Shown: positions 46,467 to 56,040 of the stretch, one piece after another
How the letters are laid out: each line of letters opens with the position of its first letter
How positions within the stretch are numbered: the first letter of the stretch is position 1
Assembly (NCBI GenBank): GCA_003645455.1
Contig: QNFE01000007.1
Location: 1-64,000, forward strand
Source: Gammaproteobacteria bacterium
GTDB taxonomy: Bacteria > Pseudomonadota > Gammaproteobacteria > QNFE01
DNA length: 64,000 bases
Reading direction: 5' to 3'
Notes under the pieces: model-generated
Seen by the model: only the letters and a program-made list of their open reading frames with translations
The model's database searches: none
What the model was told of the DNA's origin: nothing
Program-made: the position numbers and the translations under genes

Positions 46467-47048
46467 TTATTTTTTATTATTTAGTAATTCTTTTATATTG
46501 CTACGATGTCGCCAAAAAAGAATTGTTGAAATGATGATAGTTGTGATGATATAAATTATATTAAGATTTAAAAAGTAAGCAACAAATGGGGCGAGAAAAA
46601 AAGCACTCAAAGCACTAAGTGAGGATATTTTTATAATGCGATTAGCGGCTAACCAAATAAGGGCGACTATTAAACCTAACCACCAACCGAAACCTAACAA
46701 AACCCCCAAAGAGGTGGCAACGCCTTTACCGCCTTTGAATTTGAAAAATAGCGGATATAGATGCCCCAGAAAGGCAAAAAATCCTGATAGGGAGATAAAT
46801 AAAACATTATCTGTAAATTGACTCATTACAATAACCGCAATCAAGCCCTTGCCAAAATCGCCTAATAGAGTGATGAAAGCGGGGATTTTGCCACCGAGAC
46901 GCAAGACATTGGTTGCCCCCGGATTATTAGAGCCATCGGATCGCGGGTCGGGTAATTTGAAAATTTTGCAAACTATAATAGCGGAGGATATTGAGCCTAA
47001 TAAATAACTCAATAACAATAAAATAATAGCTATAATTTGTAATGACAT
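46467..47048 (-). CDS. plsY: Acyl-phosphate:glycerol-3-phosphate acyltransferase
   Basis: PlsY makes lysophosphatidic acid at the inner membrane. Seen: YLLGSISSAIIVCKIFKLPD, the conserved DPRSDGSNNPGATNVLR, GHLYPLFFKFKGGKGVAT and HRSNIKELLNNKK. 193 residues, five membrane segments. It lies 2 bases upstream of the type IIG gene on the same strand and may drive its expression. Confidence 0.94.
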   Translation of the reverse strand: MSLQIIAIILLLLSYLLGSISSAIIVCKIFKLPDPRSDGSNNPGATNVLRLGGKIPAFITLLGDFGKGLIAVIVMSQFTDNVLFISLSGFFAFLGHLYPLFFKFKGGKGVATSLGVLLGFGWWLGLIVALIWLAANRIIKISSLSALSAFFLAPFVAYFLNLNIIYIITTIIISTILFWRHRSNIKELLNNKK

Positions 47049-47110
47049 AATTTAAAAATAAAATAAAAACAAATAAAAACAAACAACATTAAAACATAAA
47101 ATAAAATATA

Positions 47111-48028
47111 ATGTTCGTTTATATGAAAAATACTCCCAACAAAACTTATGCAATTTTGCTCTTAAACAAACCGATCGGCATCAGTTCTCATCGTGCCTTG
47201 CAAATTGTAAAAAAGATTTATAACATAAAAAAAGCAGGGCATAGTGGCACCTTAGACCCACAGGCAACAGGAATGCAAGTCATCTGTTTTAACGAGGCAA
47301 CAAAATTTTTACAATATAATATAAGCTCTGATAAAACCTATCAATTCAGAGTTGCACTTGGCATAAAAACTGATACAGGCGATAGCGAGGGCAAAATAAT
47401 TGACAAAAAAGAGGTGAATGTTAATATCGATGAGATAAGAAAAGCTGTGTCATCTTTTGTGGGTTTGTCAAATCAAACTCCACCTATGTATAGTGCTATC
47501 AAACACAACGGTGAACCTTTGTATAAAATTGCCAGAAAAGGTGGCAAGGTAGAAATTAAATCTCGGCAAATAAATATTAAAAATATTGAAGTTTTGAGTT
47601 TTAAAAATAATCAAATTGATATAATATGCACTTGTTCCAAAGGCACATATATACGAACTTTGGCAGAGGATATAGGAGCCAAATTAAAAACCTGTGCATA
47701 TGTTAGTTTGTTGCATAGGGTAAATATTCATCCCTTTGAAAACGAGATGATGCACGATTTAGATAAGTTAAAAAATGCTTCTGATGATGAATTAAAACAA
47801 TATTTATTGCCTGTTGATATGATCTTAAAAGATTTTGATAAAATAATATTAAACCCAGAACAGCTTAATGAAATAGGCTATGGACGCTTTATAACTTTGG
47901 AATATGAGTCTCCTGTGATATGCAGATTATATGATGAAAATAATAACTTGATAGGAATAGGTGGCAGGCACAAATCAGGTAATAATATTTTAAAACCCAT
48001 GAAAACATTAAAAAAATATGTCTTATAA
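47111..48028 (+). CDS. truB: tRNA pseudouridine-55 synthase
   Basis: Catalytic Asp in GHSGTLDPQATGMQVICF; KPIGISSHRALQIVKKI at the N-terminus, SKGTYIRTLAEDIG and a C-terminal PUA-like part. 305 residues from ATG 47111; ATG 47123 (MKNTPNKTY) is equally possible. It overlaps cysM by 11 bases. rbfA and rpsO, usual neighbours, are absent. Confidence 0.94.
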   Translation: MFVYMKNTPNKTYAILLLNKPIGISSHRALQIVKKIYNIKKAGHSGTLDPQATGMQVICFNEATKFLQYNISSDKTYQFRVALGIKTDTGDSEGKIIDKKEVNVNIDEIRKAVSSFVGLSNQTPPMYSAIKHNGEPLYKIARKGGKVEIKSRQINIKNIEVLSFKNNQIDIICTCSKGTYIRTLAEDIGAKLKTCAYVSLLHRVNIHPFENEMMHDLDKLKNASDDELKQYLLPVDMILKDFDKIILNPEQLNEIGYGRFITLEYESPVICRLYDENNNLIGIGGRHKSGNNILKPMKTLKKYVL

Positions 48029-48893
48029 AAACATAACCGACTATATCGGCAATACGCCCATCGTGGCTTTGCAAAAAATGAACCCCACGAGCAATAATAT
48101 TTTATTAAAATTAGAGGGTAATAATCCTGCAGGTTCTGTCAAAGATCGCCCGGCTTTTAATATGATATATCAAGCCCAAAAACGAGGTGATATAGATAAA
48201 AACACAACTTTAATTGAGGCGACAAGTGGCAATACTGGAATAGCAATTGCGATGGTATCTGCTATTTTGGGATATAAAATAATTCTTATTATGCCAGATG
48301 ATATGTCGGATGAGAGAAAAGACAGTATGAGCGCTTATGGGGCAGAGTTAATTCTTGTTGATAACATGGAGACAGCTCGAGATTTAGCGCTTGAGATGCA
48401 ACAGCAAAACAAAGGATATGTATTGGATCAATTTTCAAACCCAGATAATCCACAGGCACATTACAAAACAACTGCTCCTGAAATAATACAACAAACCAAC
48501 GGCAAAATAACTCATTTTGTAAGCTCAATGGGAACAACCGGCACGATTACAGGGTGCGGTAGATATTTTAAAGATAAAAAATTAGGAATTAAAGTTATAG
48601 GGGCAACTCCTGCCAAAGATTCACAAATTCCTGGAATTAGAAAATGGGAAAAAGAATATTTGCCTAAATTTTTTGATCCAAGTTTGGTGGATGAAAGTGT
48701 TGATGTCAATCAAGAGCAAGCCGAACAAACGATGAAAAACTTAGCCACAGAGGAGGGAATTTTTTGTGGTGTCTCCGCAGGTGGTGCGGTATGGGTCGCT
48801 TTGCAAGTTGCCAAAAAATTACAAAATAAAACCATAGTAGTAATTATTCCAGACAGAGGAGATAGATATTTATCAACCGGAGTTTTTAGATGA
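48018..48893 (+). CDS. cysM: Cysteine synthase B
   Basis: PLP-dependent O-acetylserine sulfhydrylase. Lys of PLP in NPAGSVKDRPAF, substrate loop IEATSGNTGIAIAM, phosphate loop SSMGTTGTITGCGRYF and PDRGDRYLSTGVF, the CysM-type end. 291 residues. CysM can use thiosulfate as well as sulfide. It overlaps both truB and the next gene, forming a three-gene unit. Confidence 0.92.
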   Translation: MSYKNITDYIGNTPIVALQKMNPTSNNILLKLEGNNPAGSVKDRPAFNMIYQAQKRGDIDKNTTLIEATSGNTGIAIAMVSAILGYKIILIMPDDMSDERKDSMSAYGAELILVDNMETARDLALEMQQQNKGYVLDQFSNPDNPQAHYKTTAPEIIQQTNGKITHFVSSMGTTGTITGCGRYFKDKKLGIKVIGATPAKDSQIPGIRKWEKEYLPKFFDPSLVDESVDVNQEQAEQTMKNLATEEGIFCGVSAGGAVWVALQVAKKLQNKTIVVIIPDRGDRYLSTGVFR

Positions 48894-49354
48894 CAAATAA
48901 AACATATCTAATTGACAATACAGATAAAAAAATAATCAATCATTTGCAATATGGGTTGCCGTTAGTCTCGCGTCCATTTCACCAAAGTGCCGCCGAGCTT
49001 GGCATTAGCGAAGATGAGTTAATAAAAAGATTAAAAAACCTCTTGGAGCAAAAATATCTTAGCCGTTTCGGACCATTATATAATGCTGAAAAATTGGGTG
49101 GCTGTTTGTCTTTGTGTGCGATGAGCATTAAAGATAAAGATTTTGAAAATGTCACAGAAATTGTAAATTCATATGATGAGGTAGCCCATAATTATGAACG
49201 AGAACATAAATTTAATATGTGGTTTGTTATCGCTACCACTGGTATAAAAAGAAAACAACAGGTTCTCAAAGAAATAGAGAGACAAACAAAATATAAAGTT
49301 TATGACTTGCCAAAAGAAAAAGAATATTTTGTTGGTTTTTTTGTCAATCTATAA
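48890..49354 (+). CDS. Siroheme decarboxylase-like protein (NirD/L/G/H, AhbA/B family; Lrp-type fold)
   Basis: 154 residues in the AsnC/Lrp arrangement: an HTH-like part (GLPLVSRPFHQSAAELGISE, RFGPLYNAEKLGG) and a RAM-like part with HNYEREHKFNMWFV, which matches the haem-d1/alternative-haem siroheme decarboxylase family rather than true Lrp regulators. In that family the His of REHxxNxWF is catalytic. It overlaps cysM by 4 bases and no nirS, nirF or ahbC/D is in the window, so either it acts with genes elsewhere or it has another role. Confidence 0.7.
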   Translation: MTNKTYLIDNTDKKIINHLQYGLPLVSRPFHQSAAELGISEDELIKRLKNLLEQKYLSRFGPLYNAEKLGGCLSLCAMSIKDKDFENVTEIVNSYDEVAHNYEREHKFNMWFVIATTGIKRKQQVLKEIERQTKYKVYDLPKEKEYFVGFFVNL

Positions 49355-49410
49355 GAATTTTATATATGTTGTAATTTAATTTTTAAGGAAGGTCTGAATA
49401 ACCTGTATTT

Positions 49411-49813
49411 TTGGAAGTGGGTTTTTTGCAGTTGCCTCCGTCATGGCACTAAGCGGATGAGCAAAAAAAGGAACAAAAATAATAAAAAACCCTGTCATTG
49501 CGAGGCGGACGGATAAAAAAAGAGAAATACGGAATAATTAACCGCCGTGGCAATCTCTTGTTGTTATCCGCATACTCTGTTTTATTTTTGTTACAGATTT
49601 CGTCTACGCGCGATGAGATTGCTTCGCTACCGCTGCTATGACGGGATTCTTTTTGAGGATAACCGAGGCGGTTTATTTATTTGTCTTGCATCACTTTATC
49701 CGTCCGCCTCGTTATGACGAGGATTTTTTTTGTGTCGCATTCTTGTGTTTTGAGAGCCTTAACTTGTGAAGTTGCAACAAGTTGCAAAAGTGGAGCTAAA
49801 GCACCACCTCCGA
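49411..49813. repeat. Nested repeats: TTGGAAGTGG element containing palindromic repeats
   Basis: This fills the gene-free stretch 49355-49856. Outer ends: TTGGAAGTGG (49411) and CCACCTCCGA (to 49813). Inside, one dispersed repeat runs from TGTCATTGCGAGGCGGACGG (about 49492) through CCGCCGTGGCAATCTCTTG to GCTATGACGG (about 49643). A second, inverted left half follows (ACCGAGGCGGTTTATTTA, then CCGTCCGCCTCGTTATGACG, about 49660-49720). No gene seen. Confidence 0.7.
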
Positions 49814-49856
49814 TTATATTGGTTTTTTTATTGTAGTTTGTAATTTATAAAAATTT

Positions 49857-50990
49857 ATGATAGATTTATCTTATAACAGTCCGCTGGCAAAGATTATAAA
49901 AAGTGAAATTCGCGATAATGGGGTGTTGAGTTTTGCGGATTTTATGCAAAAGGCTTTGTATCATCCGCAATATGGTTATTATACAACGAAAAAAAATATC
50001 TTTGGAGTGGGTGGGGATTTTATAACCGCACCTTTGGTATCGTCACTTTTTTCATATACTATCGCTTGTCAATTTATAAACACAGGATTTGATTGTATGA
50101 TGGAGATAGGCGGCGGTGATGGCACTTTATCTGCTGATTTGTTGTTATATTTACAGCGTAAAAATAAACTTCCGGCAAAATATTATATTTGTGAAATTAG
50201 TCCTGATTTACAACAAACCCAACAACAATTATTAAAGCAAAAATTACCAGATTATTTTGCTAATATTCAATGGGTTGATGATATACCTGATAATTTTTCG
50301 GGATTTATTATAGCTAACGAAGTTTTGGATGCGATGGCAGTGGAGATTTTTAAAACTACTGATGAGGGATTAAAGCAGATTTTTGTGGATATTCATTATC
50401 ATAAATTTATCATGATTGAAAAAGATGCAGGTTTTGAATTAAAAAATAATTTTAATAAAATTCAACAAAATTTATCACACGCTATCCCTTATAATTATCA
50501 AAGTGAGATATGCCTGAAATTAGATTTATATATTAAAAATCTATTTCAAAAAATCAATACAGCAGTTGTTGTATGTATTGATTATGGTTATCCTGCTGCC
50601 GAATATTATAGGGCAGACCGAAAAAAAGGCACAATTTTGGCAAATTATCAACACAAAGTGCTTGATAATGTATTAAAATATGCAGGTTTATGTGATCTTA
50701 GTTGTTTTGTGGACTTTACTGCGGTTGCCGATATTGCCATAAATTCTGGTTTTGATTTAGAGGGTTTTATTAACCAAGGAGATTTTTTAATCAATAATAA
50801 TATTTTAAAAATCGCCGAAAATACTCAAAATAAACAAAACAGCAAACAAAGAACTCAAACCGCTCAACAATTAAAAGAGCTTATTATGCCATCACAAATG
50901 GGCGAGAGATTTAAAGTTATGGCTTGGTCAAAAAATTATAATGGTAGTTTACAAGGTTTTGCAGAAAACGATCAAACATATAGATTATAA
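49857..50990 (+). CDS. MidA/NDUFAF7-family protein arginine methyltransferase-like protein
   Basis: 377 residues of the DUF185 family of SAM-dependent methyltransferases: SFADFMQKALYHPQYGYYTT, GDFITAPLVSSLF, motif I CMMEIGGGDGTLSADLL, IIANEVLDAMAVEIF and CIDYGYPAAEYY. The mitochondrial member methylates an arginine of complex I; the bacterial substrate is not established. It lies 9 bases before uppP. Confidence 0.88.
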   Translation: MIDLSYNSPLAKIIKSEIRDNGVLSFADFMQKALYHPQYGYYTTKKNIFGVGGDFITAPLVSSLFSYTIACQFINTGFDCMMEIGGGDGTLSADLLLYLQRKNKLPAKYYICEISPDLQQTQQQLLKQKLPDYFANIQWVDDIPDNFSGFIIANEVLDAMAVEIFKTTDEGLKQIFVDIHYHKFIMIEKDAGFELKNNFNKIQQNLSHAIPYNYQSEICLKLDLYIKNLFQKINTAVVVCIDYGYPAAEYYRADRKKGTILANYQHKVLDNVLKYAGLCDLSCFVDFTAVADIAINSGFDLEGFINQGDFLINNNILKIAENTQNKQNSKQRTQTAQQLKELIMPSQMGERFKVMAWSKNYNGSLQGFAENDQTYRL

Positions 50991-50999
50991 CTAAAAATA

Positions 51000-51797
51000 A
51001 TGGATACATTACAAGTAGTAGTTTTGTCGCTAGTGCAAGGATTAACCGAATTTTTGCCGATATCATCATCAGCTCACCTGATTTTGGTGCCATCTTTAAC
51101 AGATTGGCAAGATCAAGGTTTGGCTTTTGATGTTGCTTTGCATTTGGGGACTTTATTAGCAGTTGTTTTTTATTTTCGTTATGATATAAAAAATATGATA
51201 ATAGCCTGGTGGCAGTCAATTTTATTGAAAAAAATAACTAATAATAATGCCAGATTAGCATGGTTTGTTTTAATCGGCACAATTCCGGTCGGGCTTGCAG
51301 GATTGGCATTCAAAGACTATATTGAAACCTCAATGCGAGGCACTTTTATCATCGGTATCGCCTCCATTTTTTTTGGGCTTTTGTTATATGTGGCAGATAG
51401 AAAATCAATCAATAATAAAAAAAATGAATTTGATTTGGATTTAAAACAGGTGATGTTGATAGGGTTGGCACAGGCGATAGCACTAATCCCCGGCACTTCT
51501 CGCTCTGGAATTACCATCACGACAGCTTTGTTATTAGGTTTTAATGCAACAGCTGCGGCTCGTTTTTCTTTTTTGTTGTCAATCCCTGTGATAGTGTTAT
51601 CTAGTATGTTATTAGGGCTTGATATTATAAAATCTGATTTAATTATTGATTATAATTCATTTATATTAGGTTTTGTTATCTCGGCGATTAGTGCCTTTTT
51701 TTGTATTGCTTTATTTTTAAAATTTATCCAAAAAACTGGTATGACGCCCTATGTTATTTACCGTGTTATATTAGGCTTTTCTTTACTTCTATTGTAA
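51000..51797 (+). CDS. uppP: Undecaprenyl-diphosphatase
   Basis: UppP (BacA) recycles the C55 lipid carrier of cell-wall synthesis. Active-site blocks GLTEFLPISSSAHLIL and LIPGTSRSGITITTAL are complete; about eight membrane segments in 265 residues. Confidence 0.95.
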   Translation: MDTLQVVVLSLVQGLTEFLPISSSAHLILVPSLTDWQDQGLAFDVALHLGTLLAVVFYFRYDIKNMIIAWWQSILLKKITNNNARLAWFVLIGTIPVGLAGLAFKDYIETSMRGTFIIGIASIFFGLLLYVADRKSINNKKNEFDLDLKQVMLIGLAQAIALIPGTSRSGITITTALLLGFNATAAARFSFLLSIPVIVLSSMLLGLDIIKSDLIIDYNSFILGFVISAISAFFCIALFLKFIQKTGMTPYVIYRVILGFSLLLL

Positions 51798-51803
51798 TTA
51801 CTT

Positions 51804-52208
51804 ATGACTCAAAATATTATTTTAAAAATCATCAAAGAGCGATGCAAATCAACTCTTGTTAGTCATTTGGGGATTGAAATTACCTATGCTGATAGAGAAA
51901 AGGTAGAGGGCAAGATGCCCGTTGATGAACGAACTTGTCAGCCCTATGGTGTGTTGCACGGCGGTGCCTCGGTTGCATTTTCTGAAACCTTAGGGAGTAT
52001 CGGCGGGCAAATAGCAGCAGGTGAGCAAAATAGGGCAATGGGACAACAAATAAACTCAAATCATATCCGTCCTGTTAAAAAAGGTTATGTCACAGGAGTT
52101 GCCAAAATAATTCATAAGGGCAAAAAAAGCCAACTCTGGGAGATTAAAGTTTTTAACGAAGAGAAAAAGCTTATATGTAATTCCCAGCTTACATTAGCGA
52201 TATTGTGA
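51804..52208 (+). CDS. menI: Hotdog-fold acyl-CoA thioesterase, probable DHNA-CoA thioesterase
   Basis: 134-residue PaaI/YdiI-type thioesterase: QPYGVLHGGASVAFSETLGS carries the catalytic Gly/His/Glu region, and NSNHIRPVKKGYVTG follows. It is the first of three overlapping genes with menF and menD, which supports 1,4-dihydroxy-2-naphthoyl-CoA hydrolysis in menaquinone synthesis. Family alone would not fix the substrate. Confidence 0.8.
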   Translation: MTQNIILKIIKERCKSTLVSHLGIEITYADREKVEGKMPVDERTCQPYGVLHGGASVAFSETLGSIGGQIAAGEQNRAMGQQINSNHIRPVKKGYVTGVAKIIHKGKKSQLWEIKVFNEEKKLICNSQLTLAIL

Positions 52209-53371
52209 TAAAATTTTTAAAGGACATAAAAAATCCTCTTAAATCTGTTTTAGATGCCGCTCTTGAATATAAAACAGATATTGCATTATGGCAAGAGCCA
52301 GATAGCCAAATAATTCATCTTATTATAGATTTTAATGGTTTGTCTGTCTTGGATATTGACGGTGTTATAAATAATCAAGCAGGTTTTGTTATTAGCCCTT
52401 TTAATTATAATAAAAATACCGATTTACAGTTATATTTAATAAAAAATCAGCTCCATTTATCTTTTAAAAATAATGAAATATCTATAGTCAATGAAGATAA
52501 TATTCCGCTGGATTTTATTAAAAAATTAAATAACAATAAAAATAAAAATAAAAATAAAAACATCATATTGAATACTGATAAAACTCCCCCAATAAACAGC
52601 AATAATTTTCAACAAAATGTTGCCAAAGCCATTGATGAAATTCATCAAAAAAAGTTTAAAAAAGTTGTATTGTCGGTAATCCATAACAAAACAATAACCG
52701 AAAATTATGACATTTTAGCGTTTTTTAAGAGATTATGTGACCAAAATCCGCATAATTTCGTCTCTTTGTCTATTACAAAAAAATATGGAATGTGGATAGG
52801 TTCATCTCCTGAAAAACTCTTATCAATAAAAAACAACAAAAAAACTTCAATTTTTGCCACAGCAGGAACACAAGAGATAACAAACAACAAAGATAAAATA
52901 ATATGGCAAAAAAAAGAGCAACAAGAGCAAAAATTTGTCGTTAAATATATTCAAAAAATATTAAAAAAATTAAAAATAAATTATCAAACAAAAAAAACTA
53001 AAACTCTTAAAATAGCAAATATCGCCCATCTAAAAACTGCTATATCTTTTAAAATAAAACATAAAAACATAATAAAGTTATTGCAAAAATTATTACCCAC
53101 TCCTGCTGTATGTGGGGTACCCAAAAAAAAAGCACAAGAATTTATCAAAAATAATGAGATCCATAATCGTTTATTGTATGCAGGATGTATCGGTCTGTTA
53201 AATTTAAAATCAAAATACACCTTAAAATTATGGACGAATATAAGATGTGCCAAATTTACCTATAAAAATGCTGATGTTTTTGCAGGGGCTGGCATAATAT
53301 CGTCATCAAGTATAAAAGATGAAATCCAAGAGATAGACTTAAAATTAAAAGCCATTTTAGATTTTTTATGA
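52205..53371 (+). CDS. menF: Isochorismate synthase
   Basis: Chorismate-binding enzyme of 388 residues starting at GTG, overlapping menI by 4 bases. Seen: KKVVLSVIH, MWIGSSPEKLLSIKN, ATAGTQEITN, LPTPAVCGVPKKKAQEFI and the Mg site AGAGIISSSSIKDEIQEIDLK. The menI/menD context favours MenF over EntC. A Lys/Asn run near residues 112-122 reflects low-GC drift. Confidence 0.9.
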   Translation: MIKFLKDIKNPLKSVLDAALEYKTDIALWQEPDSQIIHLIIDFNGLSVLDIDGVINNQAGFVISPFNYNKNTDLQLYLIKNQLHLSFKNNEISIVNEDNIPLDFIKKLNNNKNKNKNKNIILNTDKTPPINSNNFQQNVAKAIDEIHQKKFKKVVLSVIHNKTITENYDILAFFKRLCDQNPHNFVSLSITKKYGMWIGSSPEKLLSIKNNKKTSIFATAGTQEITNNKDKIIWQKKEQQEQKFVVKYIQKILKKLKINYQTKKTKTLKIANIAHLKTAISFKIKHKNIIKLLQKLLPTPAVCGVPKKKAQEFIKNNEIHNRLLYAGCIGLLNLKSKYTLKLWTNIRCAKFTYKNADVFAGAGIISSSSIKDEIQEIDLKLKAILDFL

Positions 53372-54924
53372 ACAAATTCAAGCAGATTCAAAATATAGTA
53401 GAGACTGTCGTAAATTACGGTTGTCGGTATGCCATAATAAGCCCAGGCTCTCGTAATGCCCCTCTGATTATAGCGGCAGCTCAACATAAAAAAATTAAAA
53501 CTATTTCAATTGTGGATGAGAGAGTGGCAGGTTTTGTGGGATTAGGCATAACATTACAAACAAAAAAACCTGTAATTTTAATTTGCACCTCAGGTACTGC
53601 CACTTTGAATTATATGCCGGCGATTGCCGAGGCATATTATACCGACACACCGCTTATAATCCTAACGGCGGATAGGCCCGCAATACAAATAGATAACTGG
53701 TATGGGCAGTGCATTCATCAAAAAAATATGTATGCACCCTATACCAAAATAAATAAACAATTAGATGATAATAATTTGGATGATATTATGAAATCAATAA
53801 CAAATTATTTTGTAAATCCTATCTGTCCTATGCACATCAACATCCCCATTGATGATCCTATTTATCCTAAAAACATAGTGATAAAATATCCATCACATAA
53901 AAAAATAAAACTCAATATAGATAAAAAAACAATTGATTTAAAAATATTAGAAAATTTTAAAAATAAACTGCAACAGGTTAGAAAAATTTTAATAATAGCA
54001 GGATTTATGCCAAAGAGTAAAAAATTAAAAAAATATTTAAACTTTATCGAGATTCCAATTATAGGCGATATAACCTCAAATTTATCTAATTGCGATAACT
54101 TTATCAATAGTTCTACAATAGATTTTAACCTAGAAAATAAAGATATATCTGCGGATTTTATAATTACCATCGGCAATAATTTATTATCTAAAAGTTTATT
54201 AAATTATTTTAAGATCAATCAAGCAAAGCATCATTATCATATCGGAGAAGGGCAGGTAGGTGACCCATTTCAAAGCCTCAAAGAGATAATAAAAATAAAA
54301 CCAAAATATTTTTTTAAAACAATACAGCAACAAAAAATAGAATACCCAAGACAACAAGAATATTTAAAAATCTTAAAAAACAAAACAATATTTAAAAATA
54401 GATTTGATGGAGATAACTTTTCACCAATCGTCAAAACAATAATCCAAAACTTATCTGGTAATAGTGTTCTGCATCTGGGTAACTCAACTCCCATACGTTT
54501 GGCAAATTTACACATCAAAAAATCAGATAATTTTAAAATTTTTTGCAATAGAGGAACATCTGGCATCGATGGATCCATAAGCACAGCGATAGGGATTGCT
54601 ATGGCGGATAAAAAAAACGAACATACTTTAATAATAGGAGATTTATCTTTTTTTTATGATAACAATGCTTTGTGGCAAAATAATTATCCAAATAATTTAA
54701 AAATAATCATTCTTAATAATGACGGAGGCGGGATTTTTAATATAATAACGAATAATATTAAGAATAAAAAGATAAATAACCTCATAAAAACTGCTCATAA
54801 AAAAAATAGTTCGCTGATATGCTCTCATCACAACATAAATTATAGAAAAATAACAAATAAAAGCAATATAAAACAAGAATTGATAGACTTTAAAAAAGGA
54901 GTGTTGGAGATAATTTTGCAATAA
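53368..54924 (+). CDS. menD: MenD, SEPHCHC synthase
   Basis: ThDP-dependent enzyme adding 2-oxoglutarate to isochorismate. IISPGSRNAPLIIAA at the N-terminus, LICTSGTATLNYMPAIAEAY, TADRPAIQIDNWYGQ, the ThDP site NRGTSGIDGSISTAIGIA and ILNNDGGGIFNI. 518 residues, somewhat short for MenD (about 550) with a reduced middle domain. It overlaps menF by 4 bases. Confidence 0.93.
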   Translation: MNKFKQIQNIVETVVNYGCRYAIISPGSRNAPLIIAAAQHKKIKTISIVDERVAGFVGLGITLQTKKPVILICTSGTATLNYMPAIAEAYYTDTPLIILTADRPAIQIDNWYGQCIHQKNMYAPYTKINKQLDDNNLDDIMKSITNYFVNPICPMHINIPIDDPIYPKNIVIKYPSHKKIKLNIDKKTIDLKILENFKNKLQQVRKILIIAGFMPKSKKLKKYLNFIEIPIIGDITSNLSNCDNFINSSTIDFNLENKDISADFIITIGNNLLSKSLLNYFKINQAKHHYHIGEGQVGDPFQSLKEIIKIKPKYFFKTIQQQKIEYPRQQEYLKILKNKTIFKNRFDGDNFSPIVKTIIQNLSGNSVLHLGNSTPIRLANLHIKKSDNFKIFCNRGTSGIDGSISTAIGIAMADKKNEHTLIIGDLSFFYDNNALWQNNYPNNLKIIILNNDGGGIFNIITNNIKNKKINNLIKTAHKKNSSLICSHHNINYRKITNKSNIKQELIDFKKGVLEIILQ

Positions 54925-54994
54925 TTAGGATTTGATTTATGCAAAGACCCATATGATTTGTTATAATAATTATCTTTAATGTAAGTAAAAATCA

Positions 54995-55903
54995 ATGAAA
55001 AAAAATCCTATTAAAATTTATCTTTATCTAACTTTATGTGTTTTGTTTTGGTCTGGTAATTTTATTATTGGTCGTTTTATCAAAGATGATATGTCACCGA
55101 TAGAATTGGCATTTTTCCGTTGGTTTTTTGTTTTAATTTTCATCTCTCCGATTTTTATTATAAGATGGAATAATATAATAAACAGCTTAAAGAAACATTT
55201 TTGGATAATGTTAGTTTTGTCTGCCTTGGGAGTAAGTGCTTTTAATACTATTTTGTATCTAGGTCTTAGCAAAACTACAGCGACAAATTCCTTGGTTATC
55301 AATTCAATTATTCCGATTCTTGTTTTAATTATGTCATTCGTTATATTGCACCAAAAAATAAATTACAAGCAAGTTATTGGTATTTTCATCTCAACTATAG
55401 GCATGTTGTATTTAATTTTACAAGGAGATTTTTATAGAATATATTTGTTAAAATTCAATCAAGGTGATTTTTGGATTATAGGTGCTGCTTTTATATGGGC
55501 TTTATATTCTGTAGTCCTTAAATTTAAACCAACCGACTTGAGCGACTTTGAATTTTTTTCTCTTATGGTTTTCATAGGTTTTCTGCTGTTACTGCCTTTT
55601 TATCTTTATCAAGGTTTCAGTCTCTCTTATGGAGCAAACTTAGTTTACAATAATTTCTGGGTATTTTTTTATATCTCTGTTTTTACTTCAATAATTTCAT
55701 ATTACTTTTGGCACAAGGGTATTCATACGATTGGTGCCACTAAAACCTCTCAATTTGCACATCTTATGCCTATTTTTGGATCATTTTTGGCATATATTTT
55801 CTTGGATGAAGTTTTGCACTTTTACCATATTGTAGGAATGACATTAATTGGAGGCGGTATTTATTTATCGTTATCCCACAAGCATATAATTTTACGAAAA
55901 TAG
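54995..55903 (+). CDS. EamA/DMT-superfamily transporter
   Basis: 302 residues, ten membrane segments in two EamA halves (LFWSGNFIIGRFIKDDMSPI, and AFIWALYSVVLKF). Export of metabolites such as amino acids is typical, but the substrate cannot be told. A lone MITE-like end (ATGCAAAGACCC) lies at 54939-54950 in its upstream region. Confidence 0.88.
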   Translation: MKKNPIKIYLYLTLCVLFWSGNFIIGRFIKDDMSPIELAFFRWFFVLIFISPIFIIRWNNIINSLKKHFWIMLVLSALGVSAFNTILYLGLSKTTATNSLVINSIIPILVLIMSFVILHQKINYKQVIGIFISTIGMLYLILQGDFYRIYLLKFNQGDFWIIGAAFIWALYSVVLKFKPTDLSDFEFFSLMVFIGFLLLLPFYLYQGFSLSYGANLVYNNFWVFFYISVFTSIISYYFWHKGIHTIGATKTSQFAHLMPIFGSFLAYIFLDEVLHFYHIVGMTLIGGGIYLSLSHKHIILRK

Positions 55904-55956
55904 TAAAACAATTCTGCTGATTTAGTTCTGTTGATGTAGAGAGGTGGGTGGGATGG

Positions 55957-55977
55957 ATGCCGAATCAAGTTCGGCAT
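55957..55977. terminator. Perfect hairpin between convergent genes
   Basis: ATGCCGAA and TTCGGCAT (8-base arms, loop TCAAG). The word is a widespread bacterial intergenic repeat. It sits between the EamA gene and cytochrome c4, both pointing towards it, and could end transcription from both sides, though no T run follows. Confidence 0.45.
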
Positions 55978-56040
55978 GACAACCCAAACTTGGCGCTTGG
56001 CATGATGCGGGAGTTAATCAGAGTTGCCTTAATGCCAAAG

